Assembly: GCA_024235635.1 (NCBI GenBank)
Contig: JACKMA010000002.1
Location: 372,001-436,000, forward strand
Origin: Zoogloeaceae bacterium
GTDB taxonomy: Bacteria > Pseudomonadota > Gammaproteobacteria > Burkholderiales > Rhodocyclaceae
Length of the DNA stretch: 64,000 nucleotides
Direction: 5' to 3'
A program made the position numbers and the translations under genes. Shown piece after piece: positions 18,873 to 27,830 of this stretch. Under the pieces are notes generated by a model. The model searched no databases. It was not told the DNA's origin and saw nothing but the letters and a program-made list of their open reading frames with translations. Numbering within the stretch: position 1 is the first letter of the stretch; each line of letters starts with the position of its first letter.

Positions 18873-20870
18873 ATGAAGTGGTATCAGCACCAGCGGCCGG
18901 CCTGCGGGCTCATCGCCGCATCGATCGCCGCCGCCTTCGCGCTGCCGGCGGTGGCCGGCGGCCTTCCCGACATGGGCGCCTCGGCCAAGCCGTGGGAGGT
19001 GGACGTGCTCTACGACAACCACCTCGCCTACCGCGGCGAGGACGCGACGGGGCATACGGTGGGCCTGTCGAAGTTCCGCAACACGCTGACCGTCGAGGCC
19101 GACAAGCCCGTCGCTGATGGCTGGAAGTTCCGCGGGGTGCTGCGCGGCAGCTTCGACGCCGTCTATCGCCTGAACGACGACGAATACGGCGACAAGGCGG
19201 GCGGGCCGGTCACGCTCGGCAACGTCTCCGGCGCCGGCGGTGTGTTCGAGGTGCCCCATGGCGGCGGCATCATCAACAACCAGAGCGCCGCGGCGATGGG
19301 CCTCACCACCAACGCCTTCGGCTTCGACACCACGGCCAACCCCAACGACGGCATGCGCGTGCTCGGTGACCGCTGGCATGGCGTGACGCCGGGCGACGTC
19401 GCCTTCGGCGTGCCGGTCCGTCCCTGCGACGAAGACAGCCGCGGCTGTCGCGACTTCGGCGGCTACGGCGACCTCGACCGCACCGAGCTGGAGTTGCCGG
19501 AGTTCAATGACCGCCTCGACTTCATCCGCGAAGCCCACGTCCGCAAGACCACCTACCTCGACGACGGCCGCGCGCTGTACCTGAAGATCGGCAAGCAGCA
19601 GGTGATCTGGGGCCGCACCGACCTGTTCCGGGTGCTCGACGTGATCAACCCGGTCGACTACTCACGCAACAACATCTACGACGAGCTCGAGGACATCCGC
19701 ATTCCGATGTGGATCGCCCAGGCCGAGTACCGCATGGGCCCGTCGGAGACGATGCAGGACCGCAACATCTCGCTGGTCTGGAACTTCGACAAGTTCCGCC
19801 CGAACAACCTGGGCCAGTGCGGCTCGCCCAACGTGATCCTCGACGCCGCCTGCTTCTTCCGCGGCATGGCCAACCTGTGGGACAACGGCGGCACCGTTGC
19901 GAACTTCGCCGACGGCGCCGTCGCCACCGACTTCGGCCCGCACCAGATCGGTATCCGCGACGTGCATCTGCCGGACTGGTCGATCGAGAACACCCAGCTC
20001 GGCGTCAAGTTCGAGGGCGTGACCGAAGGCGGCGTGTCGTTCTCGCTGAACGCGCTGACCTACCGCTCGCAGCTGCCCTCGCTACGCGGCCTGGTCACCG
20101 GCCCGACCAACCCCTTCACCGGCGCGCCGAAGACCGCCGACGAGACCAACCTGATCGCCTTCGACGTGTATTACCCGCGTCTGAACATGATCGGTGGCTC
20201 GGCGGATTTCGAAGCCGAGGCCCTCGGCGCCGCCATCCGCCTGGAAGGCGCGCTGACGGTGGGCGAGGAGTTCCCCAACAGCGCCCGCGAGCGGCTGTTT
20301 TCGCGCAACAAGGTGTGGCGCAGTGTGATCGGAATCGACCGGCCCACCTTCATCCCGTGGATCAACCCGCGCCGCACCACGCTGATCTCGGCCCAGTTGT
20401 TCTGGCAGCACATTTTCGACCACGAGTACTACGAGACCGGCACTCGGGTGGCCCCGAGCGGCGCCACCAATGCGCTCGGTCCGGTCGGCATGGCGGACTG
20501 GAAGGACAACTTCATCGGCACGCTGCTGGTCAAGGCCTTCCTGATGAACGACCGCCTGAGCCCCGAGCTGATCATTGCCCGCGACTTCCGCTCCCGCACC
20601 CACGCCATCGCACCGAAGGTGGAATGGAGCGTGTCCGACCAGCTCAAGGTGACCTTCGGCGCCAACTTCAAGGGCGGTTCCAACTCCGGCAACCGCTTCG
20701 ACGACTGCCGCAGCTGCAACCCCTACGGCCCCTTCACCGGACCGGTCGACGACATCGGCTACTCGCTCGGCCTGGGCAGCTACGAGCCGCTCGGCCGCTT
20801 CCGCGCCGGCCCGATCGGCACCGCCATCAACGAAGACGAAGTGTTCGTGACGCTTCGCTACAAGTTCTGA
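18873..20870 (+). CDS. DUF1302 outer-membrane protein
   Basis: 665 aa exported protein of the DUF1302 family, thought to be an outer-membrane beta-barrel. The signal peptide (residues 1-29, ...AAAFALPAVAG) begins at the ATG after GGAGGAG (18859-18865). Body features typical of the family: KWEFRGVLRGSFDAVY-like start, alternating aromatic strands, LKIGKQQVIWGRTDLFRVLDVINP, and a C-terminal VFVTLRYKF strand ending in Phe as barrels do. It stands between the MMPL and DUF1329 genes (13 bases before the latter). A role in passing hydrophobic substrate across the outer membrane is inferred, not shown. Confidence 0.87.
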   Translation: MKWYQHQRPACGLIAASIAAAFALPAVAGGLPDMGASAKPWEVDVLYDNHLAYRGEDATGHTVGLSKFRNTLTVEADKPVADGWKFRGVLRGSFDAVYRLNDDEYGDKAGGPVTLGNVSGAGGVFEVPHGGGIINNQSAAAMGLTTNAFGFDTTANPNDGMRVLGDRWHGVTPGDVAFGVPVRPCDEDSRGCRDFGGYGDLDRTELELPEFNDRLDFIREAHVRKTTYLDDGRALYLKIGKQQVIWGRTDLFRVLDVINPVDYSRNNIYDELEDIRIPMWIAQAEYRMGPSETMQDRNISLVWNFDKFRPNNLGQCGSPNVILDAACFFRGMANLWDNGGTVANFADGAVATDFGPHQIGIRDVHLPDWSIENTQLGVKFEGVTEGGVSFSLNALTYRSQLPSLRGLVTGPTNPFTGAPKTADETNLIAFDVYYPRLNMIGGSADFEAEALGAAIRLEGALTVGEEFPNSARERLFSRNKVWRSVIGIDRPTFIPWINPRRTTLISAQLFWQHIFDHEYYETGTRVAPSGATNALGPVGMADWKDNFIGTLLVKAFLMNDRLSPELIIARDFRSRTHAIAPKVEWSVSDQLKVTFGANFKGGSNSGNRFDDCRSCNPYGPFTGPVDDIGYSLGLGSYEPLGRFRAGPIGTAINEDEVFVTLRYKF

Positions 20871-20883
20871 GAGGAGACCCGCA

Positions 20884-22194
20884 ATGCTGAAGAAACTGAG
20901 CCTCGCGCTCGTCGTGGCCGGATTCATCGGTGGCGCCCATGCCGCCACCGAGGCCGACGTCGAGAAATCGTTCCATCCCTACAAGGGCGGTTTTCCGACC
21001 TTTCCCGGCCTGAAGGCCGGCACGACCATCAGCAAGGACAACGTCGAGCAGTTCAAGGACGCGCTCGCCGACGGCACCTACCTGATGATCAAGAACGGCT
21101 ACACCACCGTCACCGTCGGCGAGACCACCGACTTCAAACTGCCGCAGGAGTACATCCAGGCCACGCTCGACAATCTCAACAAGAGCCAGCTGGGTGCTGC
21201 CGTCGGCGACAATATCGTCGGCTTCGCCGCCGGCCGGCCGTTCCCGGAAGAGCCGGACATCAAAGACCCCCGCGCCGGCGAAAAGCTCGCCTGGAACTAC
21301 AAGTACGGCCTCAACTGGGGCGACAACGCCATCATCAATCCGCTGATCTTCAAGTATCGCAACATGGAAAGCGGCGAGGTCGAGCGGACGCTGCGCAACA
21401 AGTTCCACTTCCTGAACTTCAAGCACCGCATCCGCGACGAGCCGGTGCCGGAGGTGACGCCGAACCCGTCCGACCTGTTCCGCGCCATCTACCTGGAGGT
21501 GGAGGGGCCGGAGGACCTGAAGGGCACGAAGCTGCTGATCCAGCGCTACGACGACGACGCCAAGCTCGACGACGCCTACCTCTACCTCGGCTTCCAGCGC
21601 CGCGTGCGCCGTCTCGCCACCGGTCAGGTCACCGACGCCTTCCTGGGCTCCGACCTGATGATCGAGGACTTCGAGGGCTACAACGGCCGCGTCGCCGACA
21701 TGAAGTGGACCTACAAGGGCACCCGCAACGTGCTGCTGCCGATGTGGAACCACAACGAGGCGCCACTCTCGGACGAGATCGACCCGGATGCCGACGGCTA
21801 CAAGTACATCGCCTTCGGCGGCAAGGGCGGCTGCTTCCTGCAGGCGCCGTGGCAGTTGCGCAAGACCTACGTGCTGGAAGCCGCGCCGGTCAACCCGAAC
21901 CACCCGATCGGCAAGCGCGTGTTCTACATGGACGCCCAGCTCCAGAACCTGAACGGTGCGATCGAGATCTACGACCGCAAGGGCGAACTGTGGAAAGTGT
22001 GGTCGGTCGGCAAGAGCCATCCGGACCACCACCTGCCGATCAACAAGGGCACCGGCGTCGGCATCGACGACGGCTTCCAGATGGTCGACATCCAGTCCAA
22101 CCACTGCACCACCGGCCACTTCCGTGGCGAGATCGCGCCGAAGGAAACCCCGCCGCAGAAATTCCAGGTGCAGTACATGCGTGGCGGCGACTGA
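20884..22194 (+). CDS. DUF1329 periplasmic/outer-membrane-associated protein
   Basis: 436 aa protein with a cleavable signal peptide (KLSLALVVAGFIGGAHA). The DUF1329 family has a LolB-like lipid-binding fold. Landmarks: NVEQFKDALADGTYLMIKNGYTTV near the N-terminus, NYKYGLNWGDNAIINPL, and WKYKGTRNVLLPMW-like and LEAAPVNPNHPIGKRVFYMDAQ segments. DUF1329 genes are nearly always next to DUF1302 genes, so the two probably act together. It is the last gene before the strong terminator at 22216. Confidence 0.87.
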   Translation: MLKKLSLALVVAGFIGGAHAATEADVEKSFHPYKGGFPTFPGLKAGTTISKDNVEQFKDALADGTYLMIKNGYTTVTVGETTDFKLPQEYIQATLDNLNKSQLGAAVGDNIVGFAAGRPFPEEPDIKDPRAGEKLAWNYKYGLNWGDNAIINPLIFKYRNMESGEVERTLRNKFHFLNFKHRIRDEPVPEVTPNPSDLFRAIYLEVEGPEDLKGTKLLIQRYDDDAKLDDAYLYLGFQRRVRRLATGQVTDAFLGSDLMIEDFEGYNGRVADMKWTYKGTRNVLLPMWNHNEAPLSDEIDPDADGYKYIAFGGKGGCFLQAPWQLRKTYVLEAAPVNPNHPIGKRVFYMDAQLQNLNGAIEIYDRKGELWKVWSVGKSHPDHHLPINKGTGVGIDDGFQMVDIQSNHCTTGHFRGEIAPKETPPQKFQVQYMRGGD

Positions 22195-22215
22195 TCGCAT
22201 CGGCGCCCCTGCGAA

Positions 22216-22245
22216 GCCCCGCCCCGGCGGGGCCTTTTGTTTTTC
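22216..22245 (+). terminator. Rho-independent terminator after the DUF1329 gene
   Basis: GCCCCGCC-CC-GGCGGGGC stem (22216-22233) followed by CCTTTTGTTTTT. This is the only classical terminator in the first 22 kb, suggesting that the run from 8690 or 15401 ends here. The aldo/keto reductase gene that follows has its own Shine-Dalgarno and probably its own promoter. Confidence 0.85.
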
Positions 22246-22324
22246 CCGCGTCGGTCGAAGCCGGCCGGCCGCCCCCCGCTGATCCGGTCCGCAAGCGACC
22301 CTGACCAGCAAAGGAGAAAAGCCC

Positions 22325-23164
22325 ATGTCGCAGCAACCAGGTGTGGCACCCCTCGTCGATCTCGGCGGCGGCGTGACGATGCCCCAACTCGGCCTCGGCA
22401 CCTGGCCGATGACCGACGACGAGGCGACACGCGTCGTGCCGCAGGCCATCGACCTCGGCTATCGGCTGATCGACACCGCCGAGAACTACGAGAACGAGCA
22501 GGGCGTCGGCGCCGGCATCCGCGCCGCCGGCGTCGATCGCTCGGAGATCTTCATCACCACCAAGTTCAACCGACGCTGGCACAGCATCGACGGTGCGCGC
22601 ACCGCCTGCGAGAACAGCCTGCGCCGCCTCGGCGTCGACTACATCGACCTCCTGCTGGTGCACTGGCCCAACCCGGACCAGGGTCGCTACGTCGAAGCCT
22701 TCGAAGGCCTGGTCGAGCTGCGCGAGGCGGGGCTGGTGCGGGCCATCGGCACCTCGAACTTCAAGCCCGCCCATCTGCAGCGCCTGTTCGACCGCGGCCT
22801 CTGCCCCCAGCTCAACCAGATCCAGCTGGACCCGTACCACCGCCGCGACGATCTGGTCGCGATCCATCGCGCCCGCGGCATCGTCACCGAATCCTGGCGC
22901 CCCCTCGGCATGGGCCGGCAGATGCTCGAAGATCCGTCTGTCGTGCGCATCGCCCAGGCCCAACAGCGCACGCCGGCCCAGGTCCTGCTGCGCTGGCAGG
23001 TCCAGCAGGGCTTCGTCACCTGCCCGAAGTCGTCGAACCCGCTGCGTCAGGCGCAGAACCTGGCGATCTTCGATTTCGCGTTGGACGACGACGAGATGCG
23101 GGCGCTGGATGCGCTGGATCGCCCCGACCCCGAGATGTTCGACGCGGACGAATTTGGGCACTGA
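22325..23164 (+). CDS. Aldo/keto reductase
   Basis: 279 aa NADPH-dependent reductase of the AKR superfamily (AKR5/2,5-diketogluconate-reductase-like). The catalytic tetrad is visible: Asp in LIDTAENY, Tyr of ENYENEQGVG, Lys in ITTKFNR and His in LLVHWPNP. The GTSNFKPAHLQRL, LNQIQLDPYHRRDDL and TCPKSSNPLRQAQNL segments line the barrel and cofactor site. AAAGGAGAAAA precedes the ATG. Substrate unknown; the position next to the catabolic block is the only hint that it handles an aromatic or aldehyde intermediate. Confidence 0.92.
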   Translation: MSQQPGVAPLVDLGGGVTMPQLGLGTWPMTDDEATRVVPQAIDLGYRLIDTAENYENEQGVGAGIRAAGVDRSEIFITTKFNRRWHSIDGARTACENSLRRLGVDYIDLLLVHWPNPDQGRYVEAFEGLVELREAGLVRAIGTSNFKPAHLQRLFDRGLCPQLNQIQLDPYHRRDDLVAIHRARGIVTESWRPLGMGRQMLEDPSVVRIAQAQQRTPAQVLLRWQVQQGFVTCPKSSNPLRQAQNLAIFDFALDDDEMRALDALDRPDPEMFDADEFGH

Positions 23165-23371
23165 GTGGAACGGGGCAGTCGCGGGCGGAAGGGGTGACGC
23201 TTGTGTCGAACAGGGGCATCAAAATGGCATTACCGCCCGTGGCGCCGGGCAGGGCCCCTCAGTCGCTCGGGAACGCGTGCCGAACGGTGAGTCAAATCGC
23301 GTTCCAGGGGCGGGAAGCCAGTGCCGTCGGTCGCCCGATCGGAATGCTGGTCTTCTACGCGGCGCTGTGCA

Positions 23372-23809
23372 TCACATTGCATGCCACAGCGACACCGTGC
23401 CGTATGCATGAACGAGGCCGATGAGCCCGCAGAGGCCAGAGGAAACCAGCCAAAAGGTGTTCGAGTTTCCCGGGAAGTTCGGCTTGATCAGCGGAAAACA
23501 GACTGCGCGGCCAATGTATGCAACGCTGATTGCGACCAAGGCGGATCTGGTCAATGGCAGCGTACCGACAACCCCGGCGCCGGAGAGCGCAAAGACTGCC
23601 CACGCGAGCAGGATTCCGGCGATTGCCAGCGTAATCAGGGCGGGGGCACGCTTCCCGGCCTCGACCGCCTGAACCATCCGATCGCCCGCGCCCATGAATC
23701 GGTACGCCGGTGCGCCAATGACAATGCATGCCAGGTGGGCCATGGCAGCGGTCGCACTGAAGGTTGCGCCAAGAACCAAGGCGAGTGCTCCAGTGCCGAT
23801 CACAGGCAT
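23372..23809 (-). CDS. Small multi-pass membrane protein
   Basis: 145 aa with four predicted membrane segments: LALVLGATFSATAAMAHLAC, ALITLAIAGILLAWAVFAL, ALVAISVAYIGRAVCFPL and WLVSSGLCGLIGLVHAYG. Not assigned to a named family with confidence. It lies alone between the rightward reductase gene and the leftward PhzF gene, and base composition is slightly lower in GC than the surroundings, hinting at separate origin. Confidence 0.65.
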   Translation of the reverse strand: MPVIGTGALALVLGATFSATAAMAHLACIVIGAPAYRFMGAGDRMVQAVEAGKRAPALITLAIAGILLAWAVFALSGAGVVGTLPLTRSALVAISVAYIGRAVCFPLIKPNFPGNSNTFWLVSSGLCGLIGLVHAYGTVSLWHAM

Positions 23810-23906
23810 TTTTTCCCGCCTCCCTGCGCGATTGCCTGTGCTTGACGGTAACCAACTGGGGGGCGGTTAGGCGCCGGGAGCATCACTTCGCTGTGTTGCG
23901 TTCTGA

Positions 23907-24842
23907 TCATGCCTTCGCCTGCACCGAGAGGGTGCCTTCGCCGACAAAAACGGCATGGCCACCGATACGTGCGCCGAGCGGTGCGGCGAGCGCTTCTTCG
24001 CCAGATGGACTGGGACGCATATATATCTCACTCGGGCGCCCGAGCTTGACACCTTGGCGATTCAGAAACGGACCCGAGGCTGTCACGGCATTGGGGTAGT
24101 ACGTTCGAACGTAAGCAAACAGCGGGCCGCTCGCCCCACCGGTTGCCGGATCCTCTTCGATACCGAACACGGGCGCAAACATTCGGCTATAAGTCAGCGC
24201 TCCGTCGTCCGCCGGTTCAAGACTGAATACATATACGGGACACTCTTCGACACCCATCCTTTCCAGGCACTGCGTCAGCGCCGCTCGGTTCAGTGCCACC
24301 CGGTCGACGTCTGCCCGGGACGTCAGGCATACGAACAGTAATGGCACGCCGGAGGAAAGGATCTGTGCGGGCGCAGCGAGATTCGCAATGCGCGAAGAAT
24401 CGAGCCCGAGTGTCCGGCCCAATGATTCCGCATCCTGGCATACCGGGCCGAACTCCGGCGCGTTTTGCGCCATCCATGCCGACTCCAACCGGTCTTTCCG
24501 CCACACAAGATCGACACTTGTCGGGCCAATTCCCAGCTCAACCGAAATCGCCGTGGCGCCCGGCTGAATTCTCTTGAGCCGTGCAAGCGCGAATGTGGAC
24601 CCGATCGTCGGGTGACCGGCCATGGGCAACTCGCGCTGTGGCGTGAAAATCCGAAATCGGCAGTTCGAATCCCGGCTGGTCGCGGATAGCAAGAAACTGG
24701 TTTCCGGCAAGGAAAATTCGTTCGCAATTCGCTGCATCAATTGCGGCGGAATCCGATCGCCTTCCGGGATGACGGCGAGTTGATTGCCAGTCAGGGGTGC
24801 GTCCGTGAATACATCCCAAAGTTGGTATCGAATCGAAATCAC
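23907..24842 (-). CDS. PhzF-family isomerase/epimerase-like protein
   Basis: About 311 aa member of the PhzF family (diaminopimelate-epimerase fold, phenazine biosynthesis-like). Matches: YQLWDVFTDAPLTGNQLAV at the N-terminus, the catalytic Glu in FSLPETSFLL, GHPTIGSTFAL, and DPATGGASGPLFAY in the second domain. The GTG at 24842 puts the start just before the family's first strand; ATG 24899 would add 19 residues, and neither has a clear ribosome site. Most family members have no known substrate, so phenazine synthesis should not be assumed; no other phz gene is present. GC content is lower than in neighbours. Confidence 0.85.
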   Translation of the reverse strand: MISIRYQLWDVFTDAPLTGNQLAVIPEGDRIPPQLMQRIANEFSLPETSFLLSATSRDSNCRFRIFTPQRELPMAGHPTIGSTFALARLKRIQPGATAISVELGIGPTSVDLVWRKDRLESAWMAQNAPEFGPVCQDAESLGRTLGLDSSRIANLAAPAQILSSGVPLLFVCLTSRADVDRVALNRAALTQCLERMGVEECPVYVFSLEPADDGALTYSRMFAPVFGIEEDPATGGASGPLFAYVRTYYPNAVTASGPFLNRQGVKLGRPSEIYMRPSPSGEEALAAPLGARIGGHAVFVGEGTLSVQAKA

Positions 24843-25072
24843 GACGAGGCGCTCGAGCAAGCTCTCGCCGCGTGCGATCCTGCTGAATGGTACGGGCATA
24901 TCGAGGAATATGTTGCGTAGATTGCTGTTTTCATGGCGATATCTTGTACATGTGGCATATCCTGGCAGCAAGCGCCGCCGTCGGGCATCCTCGATGCGGT
25001 TCGCATGGATATCCACGCATGTCCGAAGGGAAAGCATAGCGACTTTGGTGGATGGCAGCCATCCACCAGATC

Positions 25073-25279
25073 CCCCGGATCGTTGCGTTTCACCCGATGT
25101 TCCACCTGGCTCGGCTTCCGCGTCAGCGTCTGTGCCGTCGCAGACACATTCCCACCACTGCGCGCCAGCGCGAGTGCCAGTACCAGCGATTCGATCCGCT
25201 CCCAGCTGACACCTACGTCGAGCAACTGGTCCACCCGCGCCTCGTGGGTATCGGCCGGGGCAGCGTCGGCATGTTTCAT
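25073..25279 (-). pseudogene. Remnant of a XylR/DmpR-type sigma54 activator (C-terminal HTH)
   Basis: About 68 residues read as RVDQLLDVGVSWERIESLV, then LARSGGNVSATAQTL and QVEHRVKR. This matches the linker plus Fis-type (HTH_8) helix-turn-helix at the C-terminus of NtrC-family aromatic-responsive activators such as XylR and DmpR. The AAA+ and sensory domains that should precede it are absent, and the reading continues past the HTH into unrelated sequence. I interpret it as the relic of a lost pathway regulator; a small stand-alone HTH protein starting at 25279 is the alternative. Confidence 0.5.
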
Positions 25280-25360
25280 GGACGAGGACAGGCCGATCCT
25301 CGACGCGCTGCAGACCGTGATGGGCGACGCAGATTTCTTGGCGCCGTGCCTGGTGACCGG

Positions 25361-26578
25361 TCAGTGCACCGATGGGTCGCCGTCGCGCCGCGCCAGCACC
25401 CGCAACAACGCAGACGCGATCAGGCCGACGACGAAGGCGGCGCCGACGTTCCAGCTGGCGACGGCGGCGGTCGCCAGCGCCACGACGAGCTCAGCACCGC
25501 GACGCTCGACGACGCGCGAGGCGAGTACCAGTTGGCCACCGGTGATCGCCAGGATCACGCCCAGGATCGCCGCGGGAAAGAGGCGGAACAGGGCTTCTAC
25601 CGAGCCACCGAACAGCACCGCGAGCACGGTCAGGATGGTGCCGACGATCACCAATGCGCCGCCGCTGCGGGCGCCGAAGGCAACGTGGCCGGCCATGCCG
25701 CCGGCGCCGTGGCACATCGGGATGCCGCCGATGGTGGCGCCGGCGAGGTTGATCAGGCCGGTCGAGATCGCGACGCCCCGTTCGCTGACCGGTCGGTCCG
25801 GAAACAGCCGGTTGTTTTCGTCGCGGATCGCGATCACGGCATTGCCGAGGGTCAGCGGCAGTTGCGGCAGGGCGAGGAACAGCGTGCCGACCACCAGATC
25901 GTTCCAGCCGATCGCGGCCAGTGCGAAGCGGGGCGCTTCGGCTTCGATCGCGCCGGACAGCAGCGCCTGCATCGCGGCGGGGTCGAGCACCGCACCGCAG
26001 ATTGCGCCGAACATCAGCAGCACGAACATTGCCGGCAGGCGCCGGCTGCGCAGCAGCGCCAGCGTGAGGCCGAGGCCGACTGCGGCGATCGGCCAGTGGC
26101 TGGCCATCATGCCGAGGCCATCGACGACGAAACCCAGGCCGAGTCCGAGCACGATGCCCGACGTCACCGCTTTCGGCACGCAACCGGCGAGGCGGCCGGC
26201 TGCGCCGGTCAGACCGAGCAGCAGCCAGATGACGCCGGTTGCCAGCGCCGCGCCGACCACGACCGACGGCGTGATGACCGCGGTCTGGGCCGATTGCGTG
26301 ATCGCGATCGCCGCGATCGCCTTCATCGGCTGCACCGGAAACGGCGTTCGGTAGTAGACGCCGCAGGCGACCATCGCCAGGCCGAGGGGCAGCAGTACGG
26401 CGCCCGGGTCCATCCCGAGCACGCCGATGTAGCCGACCACGAACGGAATCAGCGTACCCAGATCGCCGAAGGCGCCGGCCCACTCCATGCGGTCGTAGCG
26501 GTTGCCGGTGGCGGGGGAACCGAGCGGGTGCCCAGCCGGGGCATGGTCGGTGCGCTGCGCTTGCCCGTCGTCGGTCAT
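25361..26578 (-). CDS. MOT1-type molybdate/sulfate transporter
   Basis: 405 aa membrane protein with 10-12 helices. The family motifs GAFGDLGTLIPFVVGYI near the N-terminus and TPFPVQPMKAIAAIAI are diagnostic for the MOT1/SulP-related putative sulfate/molybdate transporter group (PF16983). A long hydrophilic N-terminal tail (about 28 residues) precedes the first motif, so a start at Met-31 (MEWAGAFGD) is possible; the ATG at 26578 has a GGAG upstream. Expected to import molybdate or sulfate across the inner membrane. Neighbouring genes give no clue to its use. Confidence 0.85.
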   Translation of the reverse strand: MTDDGQAQRTDHAPAGHPLGSPATGNRYDRMEWAGAFGDLGTLIPFVVGYIGVLGMDPGAVLLPLGLAMVACGVYYRTPFPVQPMKAIAAIAITQSAQTAVITPSVVVGAALATGVIWLLLGLTGAAGRLAGCVPKAVTSGIVLGLGLGFVVDGLGMMASHWPIAAVGLGLTLALLRSRRLPAMFVLLMFGAICGAVLDPAAMQALLSGAIEAEAPRFALAAIGWNDLVVGTLFLALPQLPLTLGNAVIAIRDENNRLFPDRPVSERGVAISTGLINLAGATIGGIPMCHGAGGMAGHVAFGARSGGALVIVGTILTVLAVLFGGSVEALFRLFPAAILGVILAITGGQLVLASRVVERRGAELVVALATAAVASWNVGAAFVVGLIASALLRVLARRDGDPSVH

Positions 26579-26720
26579 CGTGGCGGGTGGCTCCTTGCGG
26601 GTCGCGATGTACGGGCCGCGGTTCGGACGGTCGACCCACGGCCGGGCGCGCCCACGATCGGACGCTTGCCACGGGTCGCGACGCGACAGGGTAGCAGGGC
26701 AGCCAGCGAGCCGGGAAATG

Positions 26721-27830
26721 TCAGCTGATCGTGTCTCGTCCGGCGCTGTGCCGGCCCTTGGGTGAAGGCGCCGCCAGCGACCGGGTCACGCGCTGCAGGC
26801 CGTCTTCGAACACCGCCGGGCGACGCTGCCAGCCGCGGAAGTCGGCGGCCACCCGGTTGCGGATGTCGGCGCTGCGACTGTCCTGCCAGCCGTCGAACAG
26901 GTAGCCGTCCAGATCGAGCGGCAGAATGCACGCCGCCCTGCGTCTTTCGGTCTGCCACAGGCGCTGCTCCTTGGCCAGCGCCCGTTCGATCTCCCTATCC
27001 ACCCAATAGCTCTCGAGCGAATGACGGGAGCAGCACAGCAGCACCCGATCATTGATGTCGATGCCGCTGTCGATCTCGTCGCGGATGTCGGCGCCGATCG
27101 CCATCTCGTGGTCGTCGAGCCAGCAGCGGATACCCTGTGTTCGCAGACCCTCGAACAGCTTGCGGGCGAACCGCCGGTCGCGATGGTTGTAGCTGATGAA
27201 GGCGGAGAAATAGGTCTGCGCGGATGGCCGCCGCGTCGCCTCGACGAAGCCTTCGCTGACGCCGCAGCCGATCAGAAAGTCGTCGGGCAGCGGCCGGGCC
27301 GACGGTTCGAGGACGTCGGTCGCGAGCGCGCTCGGTCGCAGATGCACCAGGCGGCGCAGGTTCTTCGCGCGGGACAGGTCGCAGCCGCTGATCGTGGTGC
27401 CGCCGAGGCGCGCCCCACGCAGGTCGGTTCCTGCCAGTGTGCAGCGCGACAGCGTCGCGAACTGCAGGTCGGCGTGCTGCAGGCAGGCGCCGTCGAGGGT
27501 CGCGCGATGGAGATGGCACTGGGTCAGGACGGCTTCGCTGAGGTCGGCCCGGTAAAGCACGGTCTTGCGCAGATTGGCGCCGTGCAGCAACGCGCGGCGC
27601 AGGCTCGCCGAACCCAGCCGCGCCGCCACCAGGTCGCAATGCTGCAGCCGGGCATCGTCGAGCACGGCTGCGCCCAGGTTGGCGCCGTGCAGATTGCAGC
27701 GCGACAGGTCGAAGCCGCTGAGGTCGAGTCGCTGCAGATCGGCGCCGCGCAGGTCGGGCAGGCCGGCGTGCTCCGTGCGCCAGCGCGTCCAGACGCGGCT
27801 GCCGGCGCGCAAGGCGTCTTCGGGAGTCAT
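26721..27830 (-). CDS. Pentapeptide-repeat/TIR-domain protein
   Basis: 369 aa. Residues about 20-165 are A(D/N)LxxA pentapeptide repeats (LRGADLQRLDLSGFDLSRC and many similar units) forming a right-handed quadrilateral helix. Residues about 205-340 are a TIR domain: FSAFISYNHRDRRFARKLFEGL, a CWLDDHEM loop, DRVLLCCSRHSLESYW and DREIERAL with a candidate catalytic Glu. Bacterial TIR domains usually hydrolyse NAD or make cyclic ADP-ribose signals, often in phage defence. A sensor (pentapeptide solenoid) plus effector (TIR) reading is inference. It is the last gene of a leftward run from 33196, overlapping a small doubtful gene by four bases. Confidence 0.88.
   Translation of the reverse strand: MTPEDALRAGSRVWTRWRTEHAGLPDLRGADLQRLDLSGFDLSRCNLHGANLGAAVLDDARLQHCDLVAARLGSASLRRALLHGANLRKTVLYRADLSEAVLTQCHLHRATLDGACLQHADLQFATLSRCTLAGTDLRGARLGGTTISGCDLSRAKNLRRLVHLRPSALATDVLEPSARPLPDDFLIGCGVSEGFVEATRRPSAQTYFSAFISYNHRDRRFARKLFEGLRTQGIRCWLDDHEMAIGADIRDEIDSGIDINDRVLLCCSRHSLESYWVDREIERALAKEQRLWQTERRRAACILPLDLDGYLFDGWQDSRSADIRNRVAADFRGWQRRPAVFEDGLQRVTRSLAAPSPKGRHSAGRDTIS

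Noticed and set aside
23907..24842. Phenazine biosynthesis locus
   Set aside because: Only a PhzF-family protein is present; the family is broad and no phzA-E or G genes are nearby.
25277..25420. Rightward start MDEDRPILDALQTVMGDADFLAP
   Set aside because: The sequence looks protein-like at first but runs at once into the antisense of the transporter gene; no ribosome site and no homologue recognised.
25052..26728. 558-codon open frame on the + strand
   Set aside because: Antisense shadow of the MOT1-type transporter gene.
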